Positions 15,587 through 24,550 of a DNA stretch of 64,000 nt are shown one piece after another. A program made the translations under genes and the position numbers. Source of the DNA: Vreelandella piezotolerans (GTDB lineage: Bacteria; Pseudomonadota; Gammaproteobacteria; Pseudomonadales; Halomonadaceae); the NCBI RefSeq assembly GCF_012427705.1, contig NZ_CP048602.1, positions 744,001-808,000 of the forward strand. The letters run 5' to 3'. A model generated the notes under the pieces. That model saw only the letters and a program-made list of their open reading frames with translations. It did not search any database and had not been told where the DNA came from. The first letter of the stretch is position 1, and every line of letters starts with the position of its first letter.

Positions 15587-16861
15587 TTAGATCAGTGACT
15601 CTAGGCAGGACTCGATGATATCCAGGCCTTCATTCAACACGTCATCTTCAATGGTGACGGGCATCAAGAAGCGAATGGTGTTGCCGTACATACCGCAGGA
15701 CAGCAGGATCAACCCCTCTTCGCGGGCTTTCTTGCACAGCGCCGCAGCGAGTTCAGGGTTTGGCGTGCGGTCGGTCTTGTTATTGACCAGCTCGAACGCG
15801 GCCATGGCGCCCATGTTGCGCACGTTGTCGATGCAGTCGAATTTGCTCTGCCAGCCACCGAAGCGCTGAGCCAGCTTTTCACCCACCGCTTGGCTCTTCT
15901 CGAGAATGTTCTCTTCTTCGAAGACTTGCATGACGGCCAGCGCCGCTGCACACGCAGTGGGGCTACCGGTATAGGTGCCGCCCAGGGAGTTCGGGCCTGA
16001 GGCATCCATGATTTTATCGGTACCGACCACGGCAGAGATCGGCATGCCGTCGGCCATGCTCTTGGCCATGGTCATCATGTCCGGCTCGACGCCGCTGTGC
16101 TCGATGGCGAACATCTTGCCGGTACGACCAAAGCCCGACTGCACTTCGTCGATGATCATCAGCATACCGTGCTCATCGCAAATTTCGCGGATCTTTTCCA
16201 AGAAGCTCTTCGGGGCCGGATAGAAACCACCTTCACCCAGCACCGGCTCCAGAATGATCGCGGCGGTGTCTTTCGGGTTGGCGTCGGTTTTCAGCGCCAT
16301 TTTCAGGCCGCGAATCGCTTCGTCTTCACTGACACCGTGATAAGGCACCGGGTAGGGGGCGCGGAAGACGGTGCCGGGCATCGGGCCGAAATCGGTTTGG
16401 TAGGGCGCGACCTTACCGTTCATGGCCATGGTGTAGAAGGTCCGGCCATGATAGCCGCCGTCGAAACAGATGACATTAGAGCGGCCGGTGGCGGCGCGGG
16501 CAATTTTTACTGCGTTTTCCAGCGCTTCGGCACCAGAGTTGGCCAGCATCACTTTGGCGTGGCCACGCACAGGAACGATGTGGCTCAGCTTCTCGGCCAC
16601 TTTGACGTAGCCTTCATAAGGCATGACCGTTTGGCAGGTATGCATCACCTTATCTAATTGGGCTTTGACGGCGGCCACGACTTTTGGATGCCGATGCCCC
16701 ACGTTCAACACGCCAATGCCGCCTGCGAAGTCGATGAAGCGGTTGCCGTCGGCGTCCCAGATCTCAGCGTTTTCGGCGCGATCCGCAAAGGCGGTAGCGG
16801 GGCTTGCAGCGCCCGCCGCGACGTATTTCTGCTTTAGTTCGTTAAGCTCGGCATTGCTCAT
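15587..16861 (-). CDS. gabT: 4-aminobutyrate aminotransferase
   Basis: This 424-aa class III PLP aminotransferase moves the amino group of GABA to 2-oxoglutarate, giving succinate semialdehyde and glutamate. It may also act on 5-aminovalerate. Seen: FAGGIGVLNVGHRHP, ANSGAEALENAVKIAR (phosphate-binding), the FDGGYHGRT motif, IILEPVLGEGGF, IIDEVQSGFGRTG with the PLP-contacting Asp, and the Schiff-base Lys in TMAKSMADG. Length is typical. AAAAGGAG lies before the ATG. No gabD is adjacent. If it acts on 5-aminovalerate, its product would lead to glutarate, which fits the gcdH module 3 kb away; this link is inferred. Confidence 0.9.
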   Translation of the reverse strand: MSNAELNELKQKYVAAGAASPATAFADRAENAEIWDADGNRFIDFAGGIGVLNVGHRHPKVVAAVKAQLDKVMHTCQTVMPYEGYVKVAEKLSHIVPVRGHAKVMLANSGAEALENAVKIARAATGRSNVICFDGGYHGRTFYTMAMNGKVAPYQTDFGPMPGTVFRAPYPVPYHGVSEDEAIRGLKMALKTDANPKDTAAIILEPVLGEGGFYPAPKSFLEKIREICDEHGMLMIIDEVQSGFGRTGKMFAIEHSGVEPDMMTMAKSMADGMPISAVVGTDKIMDASGPNSLGGTYTGSPTACAAALAVMQVFEEENILEKSQAVGEKLAQRFGGWQSKFDCIDNVRNMGAMAAFELVNNKTDRTPNPELAAALCKKAREEGLILLSCGMYGNTIRFLMPVTIEDDVLNEGLDIIESCLESLI

Positions 16862-16917
16862 GACTCAGCTCCTTTTAGGATAGGGTGTTGCTTTAGCATA
16901 GTGCGCAATAGCGTTGA

Positions 16918-17856
16918 TCACACAGGTGACGGTGCGATGACAACCCGGTTGCGCCCGGCTTGTTTGGCCTGATACATCGCTTTATCGGCGCGATCAAGCA
17001 TTCGAGTACTCGAGGCTTCAATGTAGCATGCGATGCCCGCCGATAGCGTGACGGTTAGCGCATGTTCGGTGTAGGGCGTTCGCGCGACTTCTTGGCGAAT
17101 GCGCTCCATGGCGATACGGGCCGAATCGGCATCGACTTCTGGCATGATGATCAAGAACTCTTCGCCGCCAAGACGTATTTGGAAGTCGGTCTCTCGCAGC
17201 TGTTGATTGACGACCTGCGTCAGCGCTTGTAGAACGCTGTCGCCGGTACTGTGGCCGTAGGTGTCATTGATGTTCTTGAAATCGTCGAGATCGAACAGCA
17301 CGATGCTGAGCGGGTTGCCGTAACGGCGAGAGCGCTCGATCGCCTCTTCGAGTTTGGCGAGGCCTTGGCGACGGTTGAGCAGCCCAGTGAGCTCGTCATG
17401 GTGGGCCAAATACTCCAAACGTTCGTTGGCCTGTTTCAAGCGCTCCTCGAGCTGCTTGCGCTGGGTGATATCGACGATGAAGGTGACTTTGCGCGATTGA
17501 CCATCGTCGCCCTCGATACGGGCAGCTTCGGCGATGATGGTGCGGGCTTCGCCATTCTTGCAGCGCACTTCCCACTCCTGACGCAGTTCATGGGTCTCCT
17601 CGCCGTGGATGAACTCATCGTGGAGTTGACGCATTTGGGCGCGGTACGCCTCAGGCACCACGAGCGTGAAGTGCTGGCCAATCAGCTCCTCTTCTCGATA
17701 GCCGTAAAATTGACAGTAGGCCGGATTGACCATCTCGAAATACCCGTGAGGATCGGTAATGCAGATACCGAGAGGCGCCGTTTTGATGACGTTCTCCGTA
17801 TTCCGTTTGGAACGGTTCACCAGTTGGTAGAGATGGTCCGTGCTCATGCTGGTCAT
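16918..17856 (-). CDS. PAS-GGDEF diguanylate cyclase
   Basis: This 312-aa signalling protein makes cyclic di-GMP. Residues about 18-130 form a PAS domain (GICITDPHGYFEMVNPAYCQ...FYGYREEELIGQ) with a PAC tail. A short coiled linker (KQLEERLKQANERLEYLAHHDELTG) leads into a GGDEF domain. The active site is GGEEF, and RETD five residues upstream is an intact inhibitory I-site, so it is predicted to be active and product-inhibited. No membrane segment or HAMP is present, so it is cytosolic. Its ATG directly abuts the stop of the EAL gene, with GGAG 6 nt upstream inside that gene, giving a coupled synthesis/degradation pair. Confidence 0.9.
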   Translation of the reverse strand: MTSMSTDHLYQLVNRSKRNTENVIKTAPLGICITDPHGYFEMVNPAYCQFYGYREEELIGQHFTLVVPEAYRAQMRQLHDEFIHGEETHELRQEWEVRCKNGEARTIIAEAARIEGDDGQSRKVTFIVDITQRKQLEERLKQANERLEYLAHHDELTGLLNRRQGLAKLEEAIERSRRYGNPLSIVLFDLDDFKNINDTYGHSTGDSVLQALTQVVNQQLRETDFQIRLGGEEFLIIMPEVDADSARIAMERIRQEVARTPYTEHALTVTLSAGIACYIEASSTRMLDRADKAMYQAKQAGRNRVVIAPSPV

Positions 17857-18651
17857 TCAGCTCTCCGTGCGTCGCTGGGACTCTGACCGCAGCGCCTCGA
17901 GCAGCGGGGTCAATTCGGTGCCCAGCTTGCCGATCGCCGGTTTGGCATAGAAGAAGCCCTGCTGACGTGTAATCCCCGCCTGGGCAAGCCATAAGGCTTC
18001 AGCGCGGGTCTCGACACCTTCGGCAATCAGCGTCATGTCGAGTTCGGAGGCGAGCACAATAATGGCATTCAGCAGCGCCTGACGACGAGGGTCGTGGTCG
18101 CACTGCATCACCAGTTCGCGATCGATTTTCAGCTTGTCCGGGGCGAGGTCGGTGAGCAGGTCCAGGTTGGCATAGCCGTTACCGAAGTCATCGAGAGCGG
18201 TTTTGAAGCCCATGGAGCGATAGGCGTCGATGATGTTGCAGATGTGTTGCCGGTCGCGCACACGCTCGGTTTCGGTGATCTCGAAAATGAGCTTGTCGGT
18301 TGGCCAGCCGACTCGCTGCGAGACTTCTAGCGTTGCCTGAATACATGCTTCCGGTTCGTATACGGCATTGGGAAGAAAGTTGATGGAAAGATCCGTTTCC
18401 ATACTTAGTTCACTGGCAAGCTCGATGGCTTTGACTCGGCAGGATTGATCAAAGCGGTAGAGTAGGTCATCGGTGACTTGGGAAATGACACTCCAAGCCG
18501 ACTCGCCATTGATGCCTCGAACCAAGGCTTCGTGGGTCGTCACGCGTGCCAGGGCAACGTCCACGATGGGTTGAAACGCCATCGTGAAATCAAAGGGGAG
18601 CGCTCCCTCGCAGCGTTTACACGTGCCATTTACCCGCGCGCAGTTACCCAT
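17857..18651 (-). CDS. EAL-domain cyclic di-GMP phosphodiesterase with N-terminal Cys cluster
   Basis: This 264-aa single-domain EAL protein hydrolyses cyclic di-GMP. The catalytic set is complete: EALVRG, the Asn of INFLPNA, FEITETE, the DDFGNGY pair, the Lys of KIDREL, AEGVE and the Gln of QGFFYAKP. The first 14 residues carry C4, C11 and C14 (C-x6-C-x2-C) just before the domain, a possible metal or redox site. I chose the ATG at 18651 because AGGAG lies 5 nt upstream. An ATG at 18666 has no such site. It is the first gene of a two-gene unit with the diguanylate cyclase. Confidence 0.88.
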   Translation of the reverse strand: MGNCARVNGTCKRCEGALPFDFTMAFQPIVDVALARVTTHEALVRGINGESAWSVISQVTDDLLYRFDQSCRVKAIELASELSMETDLSINFLPNAVYEPEACIQATLEVSQRVGWPTDKLIFEITETERVRDRQHICNIIDAYRSMGFKTALDDFGNGYANLDLLTDLAPDKLKIDRELVMQCDHDPRRQALLNAIIVLASELDMTLIAEGVETRAEALWLAQAGITRQQGFFYAKPAIGKLGTELTPLLEALRSESQRRTES

Positions 18652-18850
18652 AACGTCTCCTGACATGTTCGCTTGCGCTCGCTAACGTGGCGGCAATACC
18701 GCTCACCTTGATTGTCAAAAGCCCGAGTATGTCCGTGCTTTGTTAGACAGGTATCAACAGAGAAGATATCGCCAGTCTAGCGGCTTATGTCATGTCTGTA
18801 TAGGTTTTGTATAGCGAAGTGGGCGATGAGGTGAACGCTTTCCTCCCAAT

Positions 18851-18874
18851 AAAAAACGCCCCGAAGGGCGTTTT
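18851..18874 (-). terminator. Rho-independent terminator after the CoA-transferase gene
   Basis: On the minus strand a 9-bp stem AAAACGCCC / GGGCGTTTT with a TTCG tetraloop runs into six T residues. It is a strong terminator about 44 nt past the stop of the CoA-transferase gene. Confidence 0.88.
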
Positions 18875-18917
18875 GAGAAGCGGGGCGGTAGGTTCGTTTG
18901 CCGCCAATAGCGTCTGA

Positions 18918-20132
18918 TTAGATTATGCCCGCTTGGCGAAGCGCTAGGCGCTGCTCATCGCTGATGCCGATGGCATCCAGCACGCTGTCCGTGTGCTCGC
19001 CAAGCGTGGGCGGCGCTGTGGTGGCACTGATCGATTCGCCGTTGATGCGGATCGGATTGGCTACGAGGTTGACCTCACCTGCCTGGGAATGGGGCAACGT
19101 TTGTTTCAATCCGCGTGCTTTGACATGGGGGTCGTCGAACACGCGATCCAGGGTATTGATCGGCCCGCAGGGCACGCCCACGGCCTCGAAGGCCGAAAGC
19201 CAAGTATCGGTAGGTTGTGCGCCAAGTGCCAATTCCAGAAGCGGTATCAAGGTGTCGCGATGCTGAACTCGGCTGCCGTTGGTGGCGAAGCGCTCGTCTT
19301 GAGCGAGCTGCGGCTGGTCGATCACCTGGCAGAAGCGTCTGAACTGCTCGTCATTACCGACTGCCACGATCATATGACCATCGGCCGTGGCAAAGGCTTG
19401 ATAGGGCACGATGTTGGGGTGTGCATTACCCAGACGTTGGGGCACCTGGCCAGACGTCAGGTAGTTCAACGCCTGATTGGCCAACACGCCCACCTGCACA
19501 TCCATGAGTGCCAGATCGATATGGCAGCCTTTGCCACTATCGCGGCGTTGGTAGAGGGCCGCCAGCACCGCATTGGCGGCGTACAGGCCGGTAAAAATAT
19601 CGGTGATGGCGACCCCCACCTTGACCGGGCCGCCCCCGGATTCACTGTCCGGTTTACCGGTCAGGCTCATGAGGCCGCCCATGGCTTGGATCATGAAGTC
19701 GTAGCCCGCCCGGTGGGCGTAAGGGCTTTCCTGGCCAAAGCCGGTGATGGAGCAGTAGACCAAGCCGGGATTGAGTGCTTTCAGGCTCGCGTAGTCCAGG
19801 CCATACTTTTTCAGCCCGCCCACCTTGAAGTTCTCGAGCAGCACGTCCGACTGCGCGGCGAGCTGCTTGATCAGCGCTTGGCCTTCGGGCTTGGCCATAT
19901 CCACCGTCACCGAACGCTTACCGCGATTGGCGCACAGGTAATAGGCCGATTCCGTGCTGCCGGAGAGCCAGGGCGGCCCCCAGTGGCGGGTATCATCGCC
20001 GCTTTGGGGACGCTCGATCTTGATCACTTCGGCACCCATGTCGGCCAGCATCTGCCCACACCAAGGGCCTGCTAGTACCCGAGAGATATCGAGTACTTTA
20101 ATGCCTGCTAGGGGCTTGGCGGCTGTGCTCAT
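18918..20132 (-). CDS. Family III CoA-transferase, probable glutarate (succinyl-CoA:glutarate) CoA-transferase
   Basis: This 404-aa CaiB/BaiF family III CoA-transferase shows LDISRVLAGPWCGQMLADMGA, VIKIERP, CANRGKRSVTVD, LLENFKVG, the GYDFMIQAMGGLMSLTG region and the catalytic Asp in ALMDVQVG. Its downstream position (27 nt) behind glutaryl-CoA dehydrogenase on the same strand suggests that it activates glutarate with CoA from succinyl-CoA, as SUGCT does. The family is certain from motifs, while the substrate is inferred from context. A strong terminator follows, so the operon is gcdH then this gene. Confidence 0.85.
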   Translation of the reverse strand: MSTAAKPLAGIKVLDISRVLAGPWCGQMLADMGAEVIKIERPQSGDDTRHWGPPWLSGSTESAYYLCANRGKRSVTVDMAKPEGQALIKQLAAQSDVLLENFKVGGLKKYGLDYASLKALNPGLVYCSITGFGQESPYAHRAGYDFMIQAMGGLMSLTGKPDSESGGGPVKVGVAITDIFTGLYAANAVLAALYQRRDSGKGCHIDLALMDVQVGVLANQALNYLTSGQVPQRLGNAHPNIVPYQAFATADGHMIVAVGNDEQFRRFCQVIDQPQLAQDERFATNGSRVQHRDTLIPLLELALGAQPTDTWLSAFEAVGVPCGPINTLDRVFDDPHVKARGLKQTLPHSQAGEVNLVANPIRINGESISATTAPPTLGEHTDSVLDAIGISDEQRLALRQAGII

Positions 20133-20159
20133 CGGGTGCCTCGCTGAGTAGCTACGAAT

Positions 20160-21338
20160 TTAGAAGAACGACTGGATGCCGGTTTGCGCGCGGCCCAGAA
20201 TCAGGGCGTGCACATCATGAGTTCCTTCATAGGTATTCACAGACTCCAGGTTCACCATGTGACGAATCACGCCGTACTCGTCGGAGACACCGTTTCCACC
20301 GTGCATGTCGCGGGCCACGCGAGCGATATCCAGCGCTTTACCGCAGTTGTTGCGCTTGATCAGCGAGATCATTTCCGGCGCCCAGTTACCGCTGTCCATC
20401 AGGCGGCCCACTTGCAGAGCGGCTTGTAGGCCCAGGGTGATTTCGGTCTGCATGTCGGCCAGCTTCTTCTGGATCAGCTGGTTGGCGGCCAGCGGGCGGC
20501 CAAACTGTTTACGGTCGAGGGTGTACTGACGGGCAGCGTGCCAGCAGAACTCGGCGGTGCCCATCACGCCCCAAGCGATGCCGTAGCGGGCTTTGTTCAA
20601 ACAGCCGAAGGGGCCTTTCAGGCCGCTCACGTTAGGCAGCAGGTTCTCTTCGGGCACGAAAGCGTTGTCCAACACGATCTCGCCGGTGATGGAGGCGCGC
20701 AGAGAGACCTTGCCTTCAATTTTCGGGGTGGAGAAGCCTTCGGTGCCACGCTCGACGATGAATCCTTTGATTTGGTTGTCGTGGGCGGCAGATTTCGCCC
20801 ATACCACGGCAATGTCGGCAATCGGACTGTTGGTGATCCACATTTTGGCGCCGGTCAGGCGGTAACCGCCATCGACCTTTTCCGCACGGGTAATCATGGA
20901 GCCTGGGTCGGAGCCATGGTCGGGTTCGGTCAGACCAAAGCAGCCGACCATCTCGCCGCTGGCAAGCTTAGGCAAGTACTTATGCTTCTGCTCTTCGGAG
21001 CCGTAGGCTTCGATGGGGTACATCACCAGCGACGACTGGACGCTCATGGCCGAGCGGTAGCCGGAATCGACACGCTCTACTTCGCGGGCGATTAGGCCAT
21101 AAGCCACATGGTTGACGCCCGCACCGCCGTATTCCGGAGACACCGTGGCACCTAGCAGGCCCAGCTCGCCCATCTCGTTCATGATCTGTCGATCAAAACG
21201 CTCTTCACGGAAGGCGCTGAGCACCCGAGGCTGCAGGTTTTCCTGGCAGTAGTCGTGAGCGGCATCGCGGATCTGGCGCTCTTCGTCGGTGAGCTGGCTT
21301 TCCAGCAGTAGCGGGTCGTCCCAGTTGAAGCGTGTCAT
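20160..21338 (-). CDS. gcdH: Glutaryl-CoA dehydrogenase
   Basis: This 392-aa acyl-CoA dehydrogenase oxidises and decarboxylates glutaryl-CoA to crotonyl-CoA, passing electrons to ETF, in lysine and glutarate breakdown. The GcdH-specific [20 protein letters not shown] contains the substrate-binding Arg. [14 protein letters not shown] and the [15 protein letters not shown] segment bind [20 protein letters not shown] holds the catalytic Glu. The ATG at 21338 (GGAG 9 nt upstream) is preferred to an earlier GTG-type extension. The adjacent GntR gene (same strand, upstream) and the CoA-transferase complete a catabolic unit. Confidence 0.94.
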   Translation of the reverse strand: MTRFNWDDPLLLESQLTDEERQIRDAAHDYCQENLQPRVLSAFREERFDRQIMNEMGELGLLGATVSPEYGGAGVNHVAYGLIAREVERVDSGYRSAMSVQSSLVMYPIEAYGSEEQKHKYLPKLASGEMVGCFGLTEPDHGSDPGSMITRAEKVDGGYRLTGAKMWITNSPIADIAVVWAKSAAHDNQIKGFIVERGTEGFSTPKIEGKVSLRASITGEIVLDNAFVPEENLLPNVSGLKGPFGCLNKARYGIAWGVMGTAEFCWHAARQYTLDRKQFGRPLAANQLIQKKLADMQTEITLGLQAALQVGRLMDSGNWAPEMISLIKRNNCGKALDIARVARDMHGGNGVSDEYGVIRHMVNLESVNTYEGTHDVHALILGRAQTGIQSFF

Positions 21339-21422
21339 GGCGTGAACTCCGAAAGATGATCGTGTTGAGCCCAATGTATCGCCGTTATTTAAAAATTTCT
21401 ACATTTTTTTAAAACGAAGATT

Positions 21423-22112
21423 TTAATCGATGCCACGGGCTTGGAGTACCCGGGTAATGATGGGAACTGGCGTCATGAGGTGGTCGCGCATCAGGTTAGC
21501 GGCTTGCTCGGCGTTGCGCGCCAGAATCACGTCGACCAGAGCGGCATGCTCCTGGCGTTTGGTGTCAAGGGCTTGGGGCGACATGACGGTCTCTTTCAGC
21601 CATAAATGGCGGTAGCGCTCCACCTGATCGAAGAGGGTGTCACGCATTTGCAGCAGGTGCGGCGAGTTACAGCCGCTGGCGATGGCGGTGTGAAACGCTT
21701 TGTGGCGCAAATCCCAACCATCCAGCAGCTCGTCGGGGGAGCTGACTTCGGTCACTTTGGCTAGCCGGTGGGCGGTCGCCAGTACGTTGGCTTCCCAATC
21801 GTCGTCGCCGCGCTCGATCGCCAAGCGCAAAATCAGCCCTTCCAACTGGGCGCGGGCATCGTAGATATCGTTCAGCTCGGCCAGCGACATGGCGGCCACT
21901 CGGTAGCCGCGTTGACTGATGGCGACCACCAAACGGTCGGCCACCAGCTGTGAAAGGGCTTCGCGCAGCGGCCCGGTGCTCACCCCGTAATACGCTTTCA
22001 AGCGGCTCATCAAGAGCTTCTCTTCAGGCGCGTAGCGGCCGCGAATGATGTCATGCTTGAGCGATTGGTAGGCGCTCATCGCGAGGTTTTGACGCGGGGC
22101 TTCATGCTCCAT
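21423..22112 (-). CDS. GntR-family (FCD) transcriptional regulator of the glutarate module
   Basis: This 229-aa FadR-type GntR protein has an N-terminal winged helix (about residues 10-80: SAYQSLKHDIIRGRY..., the recognition helix YYGVSTGPLREALSQL) and an all-helical FCD ligand domain with the metal-binding pattern DARAQLE, RHKAFHTAI, H and H near the end. It resembles CsiR/GlaR, which represses the csiD-lhgO-gab genes in E. coli. The ATG at 22112 follows AAGGAGTTCCC. It lies between gcdH and divergent lhgO, so it probably controls both. CCAATGT repeats upstream of all three genes are candidate sites. Confidence 0.85.
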   Translation of the reverse strand: MEHEAPRQNLAMSAYQSLKHDIIRGRYAPEEKLLMSRLKAYYGVSTGPLREALSQLVADRLVVAISQRGYRVAAMSLAELNDIYDARAQLEGLILRLAIERGDDDWEANVLATAHRLAKVTEVSSPDELLDGWDLRHKAFHTAIASGCNSPHLLQMRDTLFDQVERYRHLWLKETVMSPQALDTKRQEHAALVDVILARNAEQAANLMRDHLMTPVPIITRVLQARGID

Positions 22113-22125
22113 GGGAACTCCTTGA

Positions 22126-22148
22126 ACCAATGTGGCTTAGACCAATGT
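22126..22148. promoter_or_regulatory. Direct ACCAATGT repeats between gntR and lhgO (candidate operator)
   Basis: ACCAATGT occurs at 22126-22133 and again at 22141-22148, 15 nt apart. A CCAATGT copy also lies before gcdH at 21371-21377. The repetition at each promoter of the module suggests a regulator site. The link to the GntR protein is inferred. Confidence 0.4.
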
Positions 22149-22223
22149 AGGGGCGTGGCGGTCAACGCTGAATAGCGGCTATTATCAATAAATTTTGAAA
22201 ATTTGGCACAGGTAACGACATTC

Positions 22224-23417
22224 ATGTGGGATTTCATCATTGTAGGCGGTGGTATTTTGGGATTTTCTACCGCCATGCAGCTGCAACAGGCGTACCCAGA
22301 TAAGCGCCTTTTGGTGATCGAGAAAGAGTCGGGAGCGGCCCAGCATCAAACCGGTCACAATAGCGGTGTGATTCATGCGGGGGTCTACTACACGCCGGGC
22401 AGCCTGAAAGCGAGGTTCTGCCTGGAAGGCAACCGCGCCACCCGTGAATTCTGCGACCAGCACGGCGTGCGCTACGACATCTGCGGCAAGCTGCTCGTCG
22501 CCACCAATGCACTCGAAAAACAGCGCATGGAGGCGCTGTGGGAGCGCACCGCCGCCAACGGATTGGAGCGAGAGTGGCTAGAGACCGAGGCGCTCAAAGA
22601 GCGCGAACCCAATATCACCGGCGTGGCGGGGATTTACGTGCCTTCGAGTGGCATTGTGAACTACGCCGAGGTGACCCGTGCCATGGCGGCGGAGTTTACC
22701 CGCCTTGGCGGTGAGATCCGCTTTGACCACCGCGTGACCGGGTTGGAAGAGCGTACCAACGAGGTAGTGGTGACGACCCAAAAGGGCGCTTTCACCGGTC
22801 GTTACCTCGTCTCTTGCTCGGGACTGATGGCCGATCGCGTCATCCGCATGCTGGGCAAAGACCCTGGCTTTACGATTTGCCCCTTTCGCGGTGAGTACTA
22901 TCGGCTACCCGAGCGCCACAACCAAATCGTCAACCATCTGATTTACCCTATTCCCGATCCTGCCATGCCGTTTTTGGGCGTTCACCTGACGCGGATGATC
23001 GATGGCACGGTCACCGTGGGGCCGAACGCCGTGTTGGCGTTAAAACGCGAGGGCTACCGCAAACAGGACATGTCGCTGAGTGACATGGGCCAGATGTTCA
23101 CCCACCCTGGTATCTTGAAGGTGTTAGGTAAACACTTGAAGCCGGGGCTCTTCGAAATGAAAAACTCGCTCTACAAGCGTGGCTATCTCGAGCTGGTGCG
23201 TAAGTACTGTCCCAGCTTGACGCTCGACGATCTTACGCCTTATCCCGCAGGGGTGCGCGCCCAGGCGGTCTCTAAGGATGGCAAGTTGGTGGACGACTTT
23301 TTGTTCGTGAACACCAAGCGCACGGTGAACGTTGGCAATGCGCCGTCGCCGGCGGCCACGTCGGCGCTGCCTATCGGGGCGCATATCGTCGAGCACGTCA
23401 AAGCGCTGTTGAAATAA
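22224..23417 (+). CDS. lhgO: L-2-hydroxyglutarate dehydrogenase
   Basis: This 397-aa DAO-fold flavoprotein oxidises L-2-hydroxyglutarate to 2-oxoglutarate, feeding electrons to the quinone pool. Seen: FAD motif IIVGGGILGFSTA (from residue 4), VIEKESGAAQHQTGHNSGVIHAGVYY (the conserved Q-T-x-HNSGV-x-HAG core), the KARFC segment, FRGEYYRL, YPIPDP and HLTRMIDG. The end shows GNAPSPAATSALPIG. The start is the ATG at 22224. A TTG 21 nt upstream adds residues not typical of LhgO. No CsiD glutarate hydroxylase is present in this window, so its substrate source here is open. Confidence 0.92.
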   Translation: MWDFIIVGGGILGFSTAMQLQQAYPDKRLLVIEKESGAAQHQTGHNSGVIHAGVYYTPGSLKARFCLEGNRATREFCDQHGVRYDICGKLLVATNALEKQRMEALWERTAANGLEREWLETEALKEREPNITGVAGIYVPSSGIVNYAEVTRAMAAEFTRLGGEIRFDHRVTGLEERTNEVVVTTQKGAFTGRYLVSCSGLMADRVIRMLGKDPGFTICPFRGEYYRLPERHNQIVNHLIYPIPDPAMPFLGVHLTRMIDGTVTVGPNAVLALKREGYRKQDMSLSDMGQMFTHPGILKVLGKHLKPGLFEMKNSLYKRGYLELVRKYCPSLTLDDLTPYPAGVRAQAVSKDGKLVDDFLFVNTKRTVNVGNAPSPAATSALPIGAHIVEHVKALLK

Positions 23418-23572
23418 AAAGCCGCATGGCGCTGGATTAGCATCTTACGCGCCAGCCGTGCTAACTTCTGTCCACCGCTCCAAAGGCTGGCAACACCAGC
23501 CTGGGGCTGGGGCTTCACACCTCCTTTACGTCAACCATACCTATAAGTCCAAGTAGGACGGAGGAAACGCTC

Positions 23573-24532
23573 ATGCGAACTCTAAAATATACCGTCGCCG
23601 CCTCCATGCTCGCCGTGGCGCTGCCTGCCAGCGCGCAGCAGCTCTCGATTGCCACGGGCGGTACTGGCGGCGTTTACTACCCCATCGGCGGTGGCTTTGC
23701 CGAAATGATCAACAACCATATCGAAGGTGCTCAAGCGACGGCTGAAGTGACCGGCGCCTCGGTCGAGAACATGGGCTTGATCATGCGTGGCGACGCCGAT
23801 ATGGCGCTGGCGTTGGCCGATACGGTCTACCAAGCCTATACCGGCACCGGCGATTTCGAAGGCCGCCAGATCGAGAACACCCGCGCGCTGGCGTCGGTGT
23901 ATCCCAATGCCGTGCAGCTCGTCACCCTGGCAGAGTCTGACATTCAGAGCATTGCCGACCTGGCCGGTAAGCGTGTCTCTGTAGGCGCACCGGGTAGCGG
24001 CACCGAGCTGAACGCCCGTGCTCTGCTAGAAGCCAACGGCGTGAGCTATGAAGACTTCACGCCCCAACGTCTTAACTTCAACGAAACCGCTGACGCCATT
24101 CGTGATGGCGATATCGATGCCGGTTTCTGGAGCGTTGGGCCGCCCACCAGCTCCATTCTCAACCTCGCCGCGACCCGCGACATTCGCCTGATTAGCCTGT
24201 CGGATGAAGAGATCGCCAACGCTCAGGAAGAGGAAGCGGTCTTTGCACCTTACGAGCTGGCGGCGGGCATGTACGACGGTATGGACGAGGCGGTACAGAC
24301 CATCGGTATCCCTAACGTGCTGGTCGTCAACGCCGATATGGACGAGGAGCTGGCCTACCAGTTGACTCAGCTGCTGTTCGAAAACACCGATGAGCTGATT
24401 GCTGTCCACCCGGCTGCCAATGACACCACCATCGAGTTCACTATGAACTCTACGCCGGTACCGCTGCATCCGGGCGCGCTTCGCTACTTCGAAGAAGTTG
24501 GCGCTGAGATCCCGGACCGTCTGCGTCCGTAA
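23573..24532 (+). CDS. TAXI-family TRAP transporter solute-binding protein
   Basis: This 319-aa periplasmic protein is the substrate receptor of a TAXI-type TRAP transporter. A signal peptide (residues 1-21, ending ASA) precedes the family core: SIATGGTGGVYYPIGGGFAE, an SVENMGLI region, LADLAGKRVSVGAPGSGTE and a late PLHPGALRYFEE segment. Sodium-coupled uptake is expected. GGACGGAGG lies before the ATG. It is followed by a DUF1850 gene and the fused membrane subunit on the same strand, the usual gene set. The substrate cannot be read from sequence. Its location beside the glutarate genes suggests a C5 dicarboxylate or glutamate-like solute. Confidence 0.92.
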   Translation: MRTLKYTVAASMLAVALPASAQQLSIATGGTGGVYYPIGGGFAEMINNHIEGAQATAEVTGASVENMGLIMRGDADMALALADTVYQAYTGTGDFEGRQIENTRALASVYPNAVQLVTLAESDIQSIADLAGKRVSVGAPGSGTELNARALLEANGVSYEDFTPQRLNFNETADAIRDGDIDAGFWSVGPPTSSILNLAATRDIRLISLSDEEIANAQEEEAVFAPYELAAGMYDGMDEAVQTIGIPNVLVVNADMDEELAYQLTQLLFENTDELIAVHPAANDTTIEFTMNSTPVPLHPGALRYFEEVGAEIPDRLRP

Positions 24533-24550
24533 CCCATTAGGAGCCGTGCC

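Noticed and set aside
23484-23502. AGGCTGG/CCAGCCT hairpin between lhgO and the TRAP receptor as a terminator
   Set aside because: Short stem and no T run; read-through into the transporter genes stays possible.
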